Of a DNA stretch of 64,000 nt, positions 35,826-42,669 are shown in pieces; within the stretch, counting starts at the first letter, position 1; every line of letters starts with the position of its first letter. The notes beneath the pieces are model-generated. The model was not told where the DNA came from. It saw only the letters and a program-made list of their open reading frames with translations, and searched no databases. A program made the position numbers and the translations under genes. The stretch comes from Pyrinomonadaceae bacterium (lineage in GTDB: Bacteria; Acidobacteriota; Blastocatellia; Pyrinomonadales; Pyrinomonadaceae), in contig JAIBCC010000026.1 in NCBI GenBank assembly GCA_019694395.1, forward strand, positions 33,006-97,005, given 5' to 3'.

Positions 35826-35850
35826 TTTCAGATTTGTCTGAAATTTATCT
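35825..35850 (+). terminator. weak terminator after response regulator copy 2
   Basis: ATTTCAGA (35825-35832) and TCTGAAAT (35837-35844) form a perfect 8-bp stem directly after the stop codon. The T-run is poor. Confidence 0.4.
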
Positions 35851-35941
35851 CTTAATTAACCGTCCGAAATTATTTATGTTTAGTTACCTTTTTCAGGTCA
35901 CAAACTTTCCTCTGAAATCGAACGATCCCCGATCCTAAATC

Positions 35942-36062
35942 GAAATAGGTAGAACTACCCTATACAAATTAGGTAGAACTACCCTATACAAATTAGGTAG
36001 AACTACCCTATACAAATTAGGTAGTTTCCTTGATACCCAACACTTTTCAAAATCTTCATAAT
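35942..36062 (+). promoter_or_regulatory. TAGGTAG-array promoter D (4 repeats, 3 palindromic)
   Basis: TAGGTAG at 35946, 35970, 35994 and 36018 (steps exactly 24). The first three continue as AACTACC, giving the palindrome GGTAGAACTACC; the fourth continues TTTCC. Five nt after it is TTGATACC (36030), and CATAAT at 36057. It is the longest array of the window and drives PqqD/Cys-rich paralogue 3. The 35826-36162 gap otherwise holds the weak terminator above and the leader hairpin. Confidence 0.88.
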
Positions 36063-36109
36063 TTATTCCATTGATTTCATTGTGGAGCAGTGGATTCGCT
36101 CTTTTTTTA

Positions 36110-36142
36110 AACGCCGACTTTATTCGGTTGGCGTTCTTTTTT
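36110..36142 (+). terminator. leader hairpin with T-run (attenuator-like) before pqqD-like paralogue 3
   Basis: AACGCCGAC (36110-36118) pairs with GTTGGCGTT (36127-36135) and is followed by CTTTTTTAA. It is the same structure as 27927-27959, with loop bases changed but both stem arms conserved, which indicates that the fold matters. Confidence 0.7.
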
Positions 36143-36162
36143 AATCAATCGGATAAAATTTT

Positions 36163-36813
36163 ATGACCAATAAACCAATCAGCCGTAAATCGAATATTGT
36201 TGTCCAGGATCTCGAAAATGAAGTCCTGATCTACGACTTAACTATCAATAAAGCCTTTTGTTTGAATCAAACATCGGGTTTAGTTTATGCGCTTTGCGAC
36301 GGCACGCGAACCGTTGCCGAGATCAGCGATGAGATTAGCAAACGGCTCAAAACTCTGGTCAGCGAAGATTTTGTTTATCTTGCGCTGGATGAACTGAGGA
36401 AAAATAATTTACTCGAAAACAGCGATGAATTAACCAATCATTTCGCGGGAATGTCGCGGCGTGAAGTGGTTAAGAAGGTTGGGTTGGCTACGATGGTCGC
36501 TCTGCCGATAGTTTCGTCTGTAATAGCACCAAGTGCGGCGATGGCAGCATCAGGGGCAGCTCTTGCAATTGGAGCAACCTGCACCACTAATCCCCAATGT
36601 CAGTCAGGAAATTGTATTTCCGGTTTAAATCCTACTCCGATCTGCTGCTCTGCAACTACTCAATTTTACGCAATTCCGACCGGTTTCTTTGGTTGTGTGC
36701 CTCCTGGGGCAAATTGTTCTCAGTATTGTTGTGATGGAGGAGGAAACATTTGCACAGGGCAGTTCCCCACCAATTGTCAATCACCCGAAGATGCCGTGTG
36801 TTGTTGCAGCTAA
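36163..36813 (+). CDS. PqqD/RRE-domain protein with internal twin-arginine segment and Cys-rich C-terminus (paralogue 3)
   Basis: 216 aa. The PqqD-like domain and Tat-like segment match paralogue 2 almost residue for residue (SRREVVKKVGLATMVALPIV, cleavage-like PSAAMA-AS). The exported part has 14 Cys, starting CTTNPQCQSGNC like paralogue 2, but ending in CQSPEDAVCCC. The first half of the Cys-rich part is also shared with paralogue 2; the last third differs. Driven by array promoter D through the leader hairpin and followed by two strong terminators. As with its paralogues, no PQQ, lasso or radical-SAM genes are present, so a role in a standard RiPP pathway cannot be shown. Confidence 0.75.
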   Translation: MTNKPISRKSNIVVQDLENEVLIYDLTINKAFCLNQTSGLVYALCDGTRTVAEISDEISKRLKTLVSEDFVYLALDELRKNNLLENSDELTNHFAGMSRREVVKKVGLATMVALPIVSSVIAPSAAMAASGAALAIGATCTTNPQCQSGNCISGLNPTPICCSATTQFYAIPTGFFGCVPPGANCSQYCCDGGGNICTGQFPTNCQSPEDAVCCCS

Positions 36814-36921
36814 CCTCGGTAAAAACAAGTAAGTTTTGTTGGGAGGGCGGAGGACATTGGAAACTATGCCGTCCCAGAAATTCGTCAACCGACAGTTGAT
36901 GACAAATCAATCTGGAAAATA

Positions 36922-36990
36922 ATGCAGAAGCCTGCAAGAAGTAAGGGCGCACAACAAAACACCCTTACTTCTTGCGTGTTTCTGCATTTT
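36922..36990 (+). terminator. large perfect hairpin terminator after pqqD-like paralogue 3
   Basis: A 14-bp perfect stem (36934-36947 with 36962-36975) and an outer 7-bp stem (36923-36929 with 36980-36986), followed by TTTT (36987-36990). It is much larger than a usual terminator and may be a repeat element doing this job. Confidence 0.7.
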
Positions 36991-36996
36991 CAATCA

Positions 36997-37039
36997 AGCG
37001 GTTCACTTTACTTTTTCAAAAGTTGAGCCGCTATTTTTA
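36997..37039 (+). terminator. intrinsic terminator after pqqD-like paralogue 3
   Basis: AGCGGTTCA (36997-37005) pairs with TGAGCCGCT (37024-37032, one wobble), followed by ATTTTTA. It matches the terminator after paralogue 2 (28665-28707). The 36814-37259 gap holds this, the larger hairpin and promoter E. Confidence 0.7.
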
Positions 37040-37086
37040 CGCCTCAACCCAATCAATCCGCCATTCAAAATCCCCAACCCCAAATC

Positions 37087-37182
37087 AATATAGGTAGTTC
37101 TACGGATACAAAATAGGTAGAACTACCCTCTACAAAATAGGTAGTTTCCTTGATACCAATTACTTTCTAAAACTCCGATAAT
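37087..37182 (+). promoter_or_regulatory. TAGGTAG-array promoter E (3 repeats)
   Basis: TAGGTAG at 37091, 37114 and 37138 (steps 23 and 24). TTGATACC starts at 37150, five nt after the last copy; GATAAT stands at 37177 with a 21-nt gap. It drives the TonB receptor. 37091-37221 aligns gap-free to 31140-31270. Confidence 0.87.
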
Positions 37183-37259
37183 TCTATTGTCAAAAAAACT
37201 GCCCCCGCTGATGGTTGATTAAAAATTCGGCGGAAACCCAAACAAAAAGGAAAGAATTT

Positions 37260-40200
37260 ATGTATTTACCATTCAATAGTCAGAAAATTCAAAATGTTTT
37301 ATTCATCGTAGTTGTATGTTTAGCGATTACGCCGATGATGGTTCTTGCTCAATCAGCTACGGGTGTGACTGGAGTTGTCACCGATTCAAGCGGCTCGCTG
37401 ATGCCGGGTGTGGAAGTAAAACTGAAAGACACCAAAATTTCCAGAGAGCAAACCACAACCACCAACGAGCAAGGCGTTTATGCTTTTAACAATATTCAAC
37501 CCGGTGCGGGTTACACGCTGAGTTTTACCAAACAAGGGTTTCAGACCTATTCCATCAACGAAGTTCAACTGAGTGTAGGAAAATCAGAGACTTATAACGC
37601 ACAACTCAAGATTGGACAGGTAACTGAAACGGTTCAGGTTACTTCAACTTCGGGGGATGCCACCTTGAACACTACGGATGCCAGCGTCGGAAACGTCATC
37701 GGTTCGCGGCAACTGCGCGAACTTCCGATCCAAATCCGTAATTCTCCTGCCGCTTTGATCGGATTACAACCCGGCGCAGTCGGAAACAATGTCGGTGCGG
37801 GAAATGCCCCCGGTTTTGGCGGCGGTCAATCAAACCGGGTTGGTTCGATTACAGGCTCAAGAGCCGACCAAGGAAATATTACGGTTGACGGAATTGATTC
37901 CAACGATCAGGGAACGGGACAAGCCTTTTTAACTATCGGCAATATTGCGATTGATTCGGTGCAGGAATTTCGCGCCGTGACTGCAATTCCGGGCGCGAGC
38001 GAAGGGCGTGCCAGCGGAGGACAAATTCAAATCGTCACCAAATCGGGAACCAACGAATTTCACGGCTCTTTGCGTGAATACAATCGAACTGCCGTAACTG
38101 CCGCCAACACTTTTTTTAATAACAAAGCGGGACTCGCCAAAAGACCTTTGGTTCGTAATCAATTCGGCGGAAGCATCGGCGGACCATTGCCGTTTTTCAA
38201 TTTTGGCGAAGGCGGACCGATGTTCAAAAACGGAAAAGATAAACTGTTCTTTTTCTTTGATTACGAAGGCTGGCAAAACCGCGAAGGATTTACTTATACC
38301 CGAACTGTTCCATTGCAAAGTTTGCGAAACGGTCAATTAGCCTATTTGAATAACACTGCCGGATGCACTGCGTTAGCTGTTTCCACAATTCGTCAAAACA
38401 GTAATTCGCAATGTATTTCGTTTCTTTCGACCGCACAAATCGCCGCCATTGACCCGACCGGAGTTGGAGTAAATCAAGCATTTTTATCATTTATCAACAG
38501 CCGCTATCCTGTGGCAAATGATTTAAGTTTAGGCGACGGCATCAATACGGGCGGAGTCAGATTTAATGCACCTGCCTATCGAAAGGAAAATAATTACACC
38601 ACCCGGATTGACTACAATTTAAATTCAGACCAGAAACTGTTCGGGCGATTTACCACAACCCGTCGTGATTCTTCAGACACCATCAACACCGGACGGCAAC
38701 CGCAATTTGCCGGTGATAAAGGCGGTCCGGCTATTTTAGATAAAAGTTTTTCGTGGGTAGTCGGGCATAGTTGGAATATTACGCCCTCGATGTTCAATAA
38801 AATAACTATCGGTGCAGCACAACAACGTGTTGATTTTCCGAACACTACCGAAGGTTCATCATTTCCGAATAATTACACCATTTCAGGGTTGTCTAATCCT
38901 TTTGCCGATTTAAGCACCCAAGGTCGTGATGTTGACAGTTATACTTATGCCGATGACTTAACTTGGAATGTTGGGAATCACATTTTGACATTTGGCGGAG
39001 TCTATAAACCGATCAGGTCTGAGGAAAGATTGACCAATGACCTAAATTTTGTGTCAATTAACGGAAATACGCTCACTAGTTCTTTACGTCCTGCCACGAT
39101 TCGCCCCGGCAGTTCAACCGCAACCATAAATTTCGATAGGTTTATGGGAGTTTTGGTTGGCAGAATTGATTCAATATTCACAAATTATGTCTATGATAAA
39201 AATGGAAAAGCACTTCCCCCCGGGACAGGTCGAGTTCGTAATTATATTCGTAATGATTACGAGGTTTATGCTCAGGACAACTGGCGGGTGCGAAGCGATT
39301 TGAGTTTGAATTTCGGATTACGTTGGCAATATTATGCGCCGGCATATGAAAGAGATGGATTACAAGGCGGCAACAGTGTTGATTATCAAACCTTATTGGA
39401 TGTCAGACTCAAAAATGCCGCTAATGGAATTTCGGGCGATAATATTGAACCATACGCAACTTTTGACTTGATCGGCAAAGCAAATAATCGCCGTGATGTT
39501 TATAAGGCAGACCGGAACAATTTTGCTCCCAGAATCGGGTTTGCCTACAATCCGGCATTTGAAAGCGGAATTTTGGGCGCAATTTTCGGCAACCGAAAAA
39601 CTTCTATTCGCGGCGGCGCGGCTTTGGTTTATGACCGAACCGGCGGTGCTTTCAATTTTATTTTAGACCAAAGTTCCTATATTTTCGATAACAATGCCAG
39701 CAGATCATTTTTCTTCAACACGGCTGCACAAACTTTAGCTAACACCCCAAGATTTACAGGGGCTACAACTTTACCTGTGCAAAATACGCCGCCGGTCTCC
39801 ACCAGACCTTTTATTCCCAATAAAAACGGTCTCTACAGTGGCGCAGATAATTATGGTATATCCGAAAACTTCGTGACTCCGTATGCTTATCAACTAAGTT
39901 TTTCAATTCAGCGAGAATTACCCGGTAATTTTTTGCTTGATGTAGCTTGGGTCAACCGTAAAGGGCGAAAACTTTTTGCTCAGGCTGATGCGGCACAAGT
40001 GATGAATTTCAAGGATAAGCAATCCGGGCAATTGATGTTTGACGCTTTCAACAAAATCCAAACTCAACTGAATAATGGCAGTGCAATTACTGCTCAACCG
40101 TGGTTTGAGAATCAAATGAATAAAGCTCTTTTAAATAACTACGGAGGAACCTGTCAGGATTTTGGATATAGCAATTGTGCAGAATTAGCAGCTACGAGTT

Positions 40201-41081
40201 TTGGATTTTACTTTCAAAACGGCAGCACAGCGGATTTGGTATATTCGCTGCAAGGCAACGGATATATTGAATCAAATGTTGGACTGGGAACACAATTCGG
40301 AGCTAATGTTTATGGCACCAATCTTGGTAAATCGGATTACAATGGAATGCTCGTCAGTTTACAAAAACGCTTTTCAAAAGGTTTGGAATTTGATTTCAAT
40401 TACACCTGGTCGCATTCTCTCGACAATCAATCAAGCGTTTCCAACACGGTTTACGGCGGAGTTCTCTGCGATTTAGTTAATCCGAACAGTTGTCGCGGAA
40501 ATTCGGATTTTGATATTCGTCATATGGTCAACGTCAACGGAATTTACGAGATTCCGCTTGGTCGCGGAAAATTCATCGGCGGAAATATGCCGAAATGGTT
40601 GGATGCGATTGCAGGGGATTGGTCAGTTTCAGGAATTTTTGTGGCTCGCTCAGGCTTGGCGTTGAATTCCAGAAGCCAGGTTTATTCGACTACGTTTTTC
40701 TTTGACAATCCCGCAATTTTGAAGGGCAGTTTAGCGGATTTGAAAGGTAGAATCCACGATGAAGGCACAGGGATTCAATATTTTGACGATCCAATAAAAG
40801 CATTAGCCGCTTTCCGCAACCCAAGACACGGCGAAACCGGTTCGCGCAATATCTTTCGCGGTCCGTCATTCTTTAATACCGATCTGGCAGTTTCCAAAAA
40901 GTTCAAATTGCCGTGGTCGGAAAATCAACGTCTGACCTTCCGCGCCGAAGCCTACAACGTCTTTAACAGCAACTATTTTGATGCGCCTGATCTGGATATT
41001 ACTTCGTCAACTTTCGGGCGTATCACAAGATCGTTGACTTCTCCCAGAGAAATTCAATTTGCCTTACGTTTTGATTTTTAA
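37260..41081 (+). CDS. Oar-like TonB-dependent outer-membrane receptor
   Basis: 1273 aa from ATG 37260 (AAAGGAAAG before it; the frame is open from a TTG at 37215). Signal peptide (TPMMVLA-Q), CarboxypepD_reg-like domain at about 35-115 (TGVVTDSSGSLMPGVEVKLK...GVYAFNNIQPG), plug domain (RQLRELPIQIRNSPAALIGL and 'SVQEFRAVT'), then a long beta-barrel ending in 'REIQFALRFDF', a proper C-terminal aromatic. The barrel includes NFAPRIGFAYNP and FDFNYTWSHSLDNQ. Oar-like receptors take up or display large ligands such as peptides, proteins or glycans. Behind array promoter E, so it is probably co-regulated with the Cys-rich proteins. No SusD partner follows. Confidence 0.93.
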   Translation: MYLPFNSQKIQNVLFIVVVCLAITPMMVLAQSATGVTGVVTDSSGSLMPGVEVKLKDTKISREQTTTTNEQGVYAFNNIQPGAGYTLSFTKQGFQTYSINEVQLSVGKSETYNAQLKIGQVTETVQVTSTSGDATLNTTDASVGNVIGSRQLRELPIQIRNSPAALIGLQPGAVGNNVGAGNAPGFGGGQSNRVGSITGSRADQGNITVDGIDSNDQGTGQAFLTIGNIAIDSVQEFRAVTAIPGASEGRASGGQIQIVTKSGTNEFHGSLREYNRTAVTAANTFFNNKAGLAKRPLVRNQFGGSIGGPLPFFNFGEGGPMFKNGKDKLFFFFDYEGWQNREGFTYTRTVPLQSLRNGQLAYLNNTAGCTALAVSTIRQNSNSQCISFLSTAQIAAIDPTGVGVNQAFLSFINSRYPVANDLSLGDGINTGGVRFNAPAYRKENNYTTRIDYNLNSDQKLFGRFTTTRRDSSDTINTGRQPQFAGDKGGPAILDKSFSWVVGHSWNITPSMFNKITIGAAQQRVDFPNTTEGSSFPNNYTISGLSNPFADLSTQGRDVDSYTYADDLTWNVGNHILTFGGVYKPIRSEERLTNDLNFVSINGNTLTSSLRPATIRPGSSTATINFDRFMGVLVGRIDSIFTNYVYDKNGKALPPGTGRVRNYIRNDYEVYAQDNWRVRSDLSLNFGLRWQYYAPAYERDGLQGGNSVDYQTLLDVRLKNAANGISGDNIEPYATFDLIGKANNRRDVYKADRNNFAPRIGFAYNPAFESGILGAIFGNRKTSIRGGAALVYDRTGGAFNFILDQSSYIFDNNASRSFFFNTAAQTLANTPRFTGATTLPVQNTPPVSTRPFIPNKNGLYSGADNYGISENFVTPYAYQLSFSIQRELPGNFLLDVAWVNRKGRKLFAQADAAQVMNFKDKQSGQLMFDAFNKIQTQLNNGSAITAQPWFENQMNKALLNNYGGTCQDFGYSNCAELAATSFGFYFQNGSTADLVYSLQGNGYIESNVGLGTQFGANVYGTNLGKSDYNGMLVSLQKRFSKGLEFDFNYTWSHSLDNQSSVSNTVYGGVLCDLVNPNSCRGNSDFDIRHMVNVNGIYEIPLGRGKFIGGNMPKWLDAIAGDWSVSGIFVARSGLALNSRSQVYSTTFFFDNPAILKGSLADLKGRIHDEGTGIQYFDDPIKALAAFRNPRHGETGSRNIFRGPSFFNTDLAVSKKFKLPWSENQRLTFRAEAYNVFNSNYFDAPDLDITSSTFGRITRSLTSPREIQFALRFDF

Positions 41082-41091
41082 TGGAAAAATT

Positions 41092-41178
41092 TTATCCGCG
41101 AAGGGGCACGAAGTTTTCACGAAGAAAACCAAACAGGAAAGAAAATTTCGTGTTACCTTCGTGAAACTTCGTGGATAA
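41092..41178. repeat. CGAAG-type palindrome after the receptor gene
   Basis: TTATCCGCGAAG (41092-41103) and CTTCGTGGATAA (41167-41178) pair at 11 of 12 positions, with further CACGAAG/CTTCGTG pairs inside. It belongs to the class of short 'chromosomal hairpins' also seen at 48197, 53968, 59763 and 62806, and may act as terminator. Confidence 0.6.
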
Positions 41179-41186
41179 TTTTTGCA

Positions 41187-41546
41187 ATGGAACAAGTTAT
41201 GAAATTACTCATCGTCGAAGACAATATTGGAATGCGCCGCTTGATAAAAAGCGTCGTGTTTGACCTTGCCGATGAAATCTTTGAATGTGAAGACGGGGCA
41301 GATGCCCTCACAGCTTATACCAATTTTCATCCTGATTGGGTGCTGATGGATATTAAAATGCCCAAGGTTGATGGTTTGGTCTCAACACATAACATCATCG
41401 AAAAATTTCCCCAAGCCAATATTTGCATCGTTACCGACTACAACGACCAAAAAACAATCAACGCCGCCTACGAAGCCGGAGCCAAAGGTTACGTTCACAA
41501 AGAAAATCTCTATTTAGTCCGCGATATTCTGCTGACAAAACATTAA
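41187..41546 (+). CDS. CheY-like stand-alone receiver protein
   Basis: 119 aa, or 115 aa if the second ATG (41199) is used, where GGAACA precedes it. It is a receiver domain only: VEDNIGMRRLI, the phospho-acceptor D in WVLMDIKMPKVDG and the late K in GAKGYVHKENL. No output domain. It is the fourth gene with a receiver in this stretch and has no adjacent kinase; the membrane kinase at 45916 is the closest orphan kinase. Possible partner and output are unknown. Confidence 0.85.
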   Translation: MEQVMKLLIVEDNIGMRRLIKSVVFDLADEIFECEDGADALTAYTNFHPDWVLMDIKMPKVDGLVSTHNIIEKFPQANICIVTDYNDQKTINAAYEAGAKGYVHKENLYLVRDILLTKH

Positions 41547-41555
41547 ATCTACTTA

Positions 41556-41747
41556 GAGCCTGTTTGGAAATTAGAAAGTTCCGTTAGGAACGCCATATTT
41601 ATAGCTTGGAATTTCAAAAAATAGGCGAGTTCCGTCGGAACGACATCAAAAATATGCCGTTGCTCTGCAACTCAATTGCTTTTTTAACGACTTTCCTATA
41701 AACATTACGCTCCGCTGGAGCTAATTTAAAATTTCCAAACAGGTTCT
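41556..41747. mobile_element. short inverted-repeat element (MITE-like, 192 bp)
   Basis: Terminal repeats 41556-41573 and 41730-41747 pair at 17 of 18 positions (AGARCCTGTTTGGAAATT). Inside are two GTTCCGT-like palindromes (GTTCCGTTAGGAACG and GTTCCGTCGGAACGA) and GCTCCGCTGGAGC. No ORF of its own. It fills most of the 308-bp gap before the rhodanese gene; the rest of the gap is the promoter/operator region. Confidence 0.72.
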
Positions 41748-41795
41748 TAAAAATCATCAATTCACAATTTTTTACTGATTTTTTTTACTTTTTGC

Positions 41796-41830
41796 TTGAC
41801 TTATTTGAAGCATAACTGTATCGTTATATT
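41796..41830 (+). promoter_or_regulatory. promoter with ArsR-type operator, upstream of rhodanese
   Basis: TTGACT (41796-41801) and TATCGT (41819-41824) are separated by 17 nt. An imperfect inverted repeat GCATAAC-TGTATC-GTTATATT (41810-41830) covers the -10 box; its right half and centre match the operator at 21184-21205. A repressor bound here would block transcription. Confidence 0.7.
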
Positions 41831-41854
41831 GTAATTCAGTTGCAAGGGTAAATT

Positions 41855-42403
41855 ATGAGTGAATGCACAGTTTTAGGTTTAAAGGAAGAGCTTGGGAAGG
41901 AAAATATTTCTTTGATTGATGTTCGCCAGTATGCAGAATATGCGGGCGGACGGGTTGAAGGAGCAAAACTGGTTCCGTTAGACGAAATTGAGAAACGTCA
42001 TCAGGAAATTGACCATACGCATACGGTTTATGTGATGTGTCGTTCAGGGCGACGTTCCGCTGAGGCGCAAAAACGTTTGAAATTATTGGGTTTTCAAAAC
42101 GTGGTCAATGTCAAAGGCGGATTTGAAGAGTGGAAAAAAGAAAATCTTCCGTTTGAAAAAGATGAAAAAGCTCCGTGGGCGTTGGAACGTCAGGTTCGTT
42201 TTACGGCGGGATTGCTGGTTTTAACGGGAGTTTTATTGAGTATTTTTGTTCATCCGTATTTTATTGGATTGGCAGGATTTGTCGGGGCGGGCTTAACTTT
42301 TGCCGGAGCCACGGATTGGTGCGGAATGGCAATGTTGTTGGCAAAAATGCCTTGGAATCAGCGGCAGACAACCTGTGAAACAAATGTTTCGACAGCAAAT
42401 TAG
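41855..42403 (+). CDS. rhodanese-domain inner-membrane protein
   Basis: 182 aa. Residues 5-105 are a rhodanese domain with active-site C62 in VMCRSGRRSAE, which can carry persulfide. Residues about 115-155 form two hydrophobic helices (FTAGLLVLTGVLLSIFVHPYF, IGLAGFVGAGLTFAGATDWC), a DUF2892/YgaP-like membrane anchor, with a further Cys pair in CGMAML and TCETN. YgaP-like proteins transfer sulfane sulfur or detoxify cyanide/sulfide. Upstream lies the ArsR-type operator, and 266 bp downstream the MBL/rhodanese enzyme, consistent with a sulfide/persulfide response module. Confidence 0.88.
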   Translation: MSECTVLGLKEELGKENISLIDVRQYAEYAGGRVEGAKLVPLDEIEKRHQEIDHTHTVYVMCRSGRRSAEAQKRLKLLGFQNVVNVKGGFEEWKKENLPFEKDEKAPWALERQVRFTAGLLVLTGVLLSIFVHPYFIGLAGFVGAGLTFAGATDWCGMAMLLAKMPWNQRQTTCETNVSTAN

Positions 42404-42411
42404 TCGCTAGA

Positions 42412-42488
42412 GGACGCAGATTCGACAAATTTATACAAGTCACGGGGGTGTTTGTATAAATTTATCTAACTGAGATGGATCTGCGTCC
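42412..42488 (+). terminator. two-part hairpin between rhodanese and MBL genes
   Basis: An outer 10-bp stem (42412-42421 with 42479-42488: GGACGCAGAT/ATCTGCGTCC) encloses a 12-bp stem (42427-42438 with 42452-42463). It is followed by a weak T content only. Probably a repeat element that also limits read-through, so the MBL gene may need its own promoter. Confidence 0.5.
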
Positions 42489-42669
42489 ATTAAACTTTTA
42501 GCAAGATGGTCGAGAGTGATTTGCTTTTTGATAGTTTAATTTTGAAGATGTCGATTGGATATCATTTGGATTCTTGAACTGCAAAATTATGGTTGGTTTT
42601 TGGAGTTACTACTTTTTGCGAAAAAAAATTCCAAGTTTGATGTAAAATCTACCCAGAGGTCACAAGTTT

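Noticed and set aside
35946..36024. CRISPR array
   Set aside because: The repeats are only about 17 bp with 7-bp gaps, are always placed before a promoter-like box, and there are no cas genes or variable spacers.
20464..36813. PQQ biosynthesis cluster because of PqqD-like domains
   Set aside because: No PqqA, B, C or E is present, the PqqD domain is fused to an export segment, and the sorbosone-dehydrogenase-like gene is 17 kb away and not linked.
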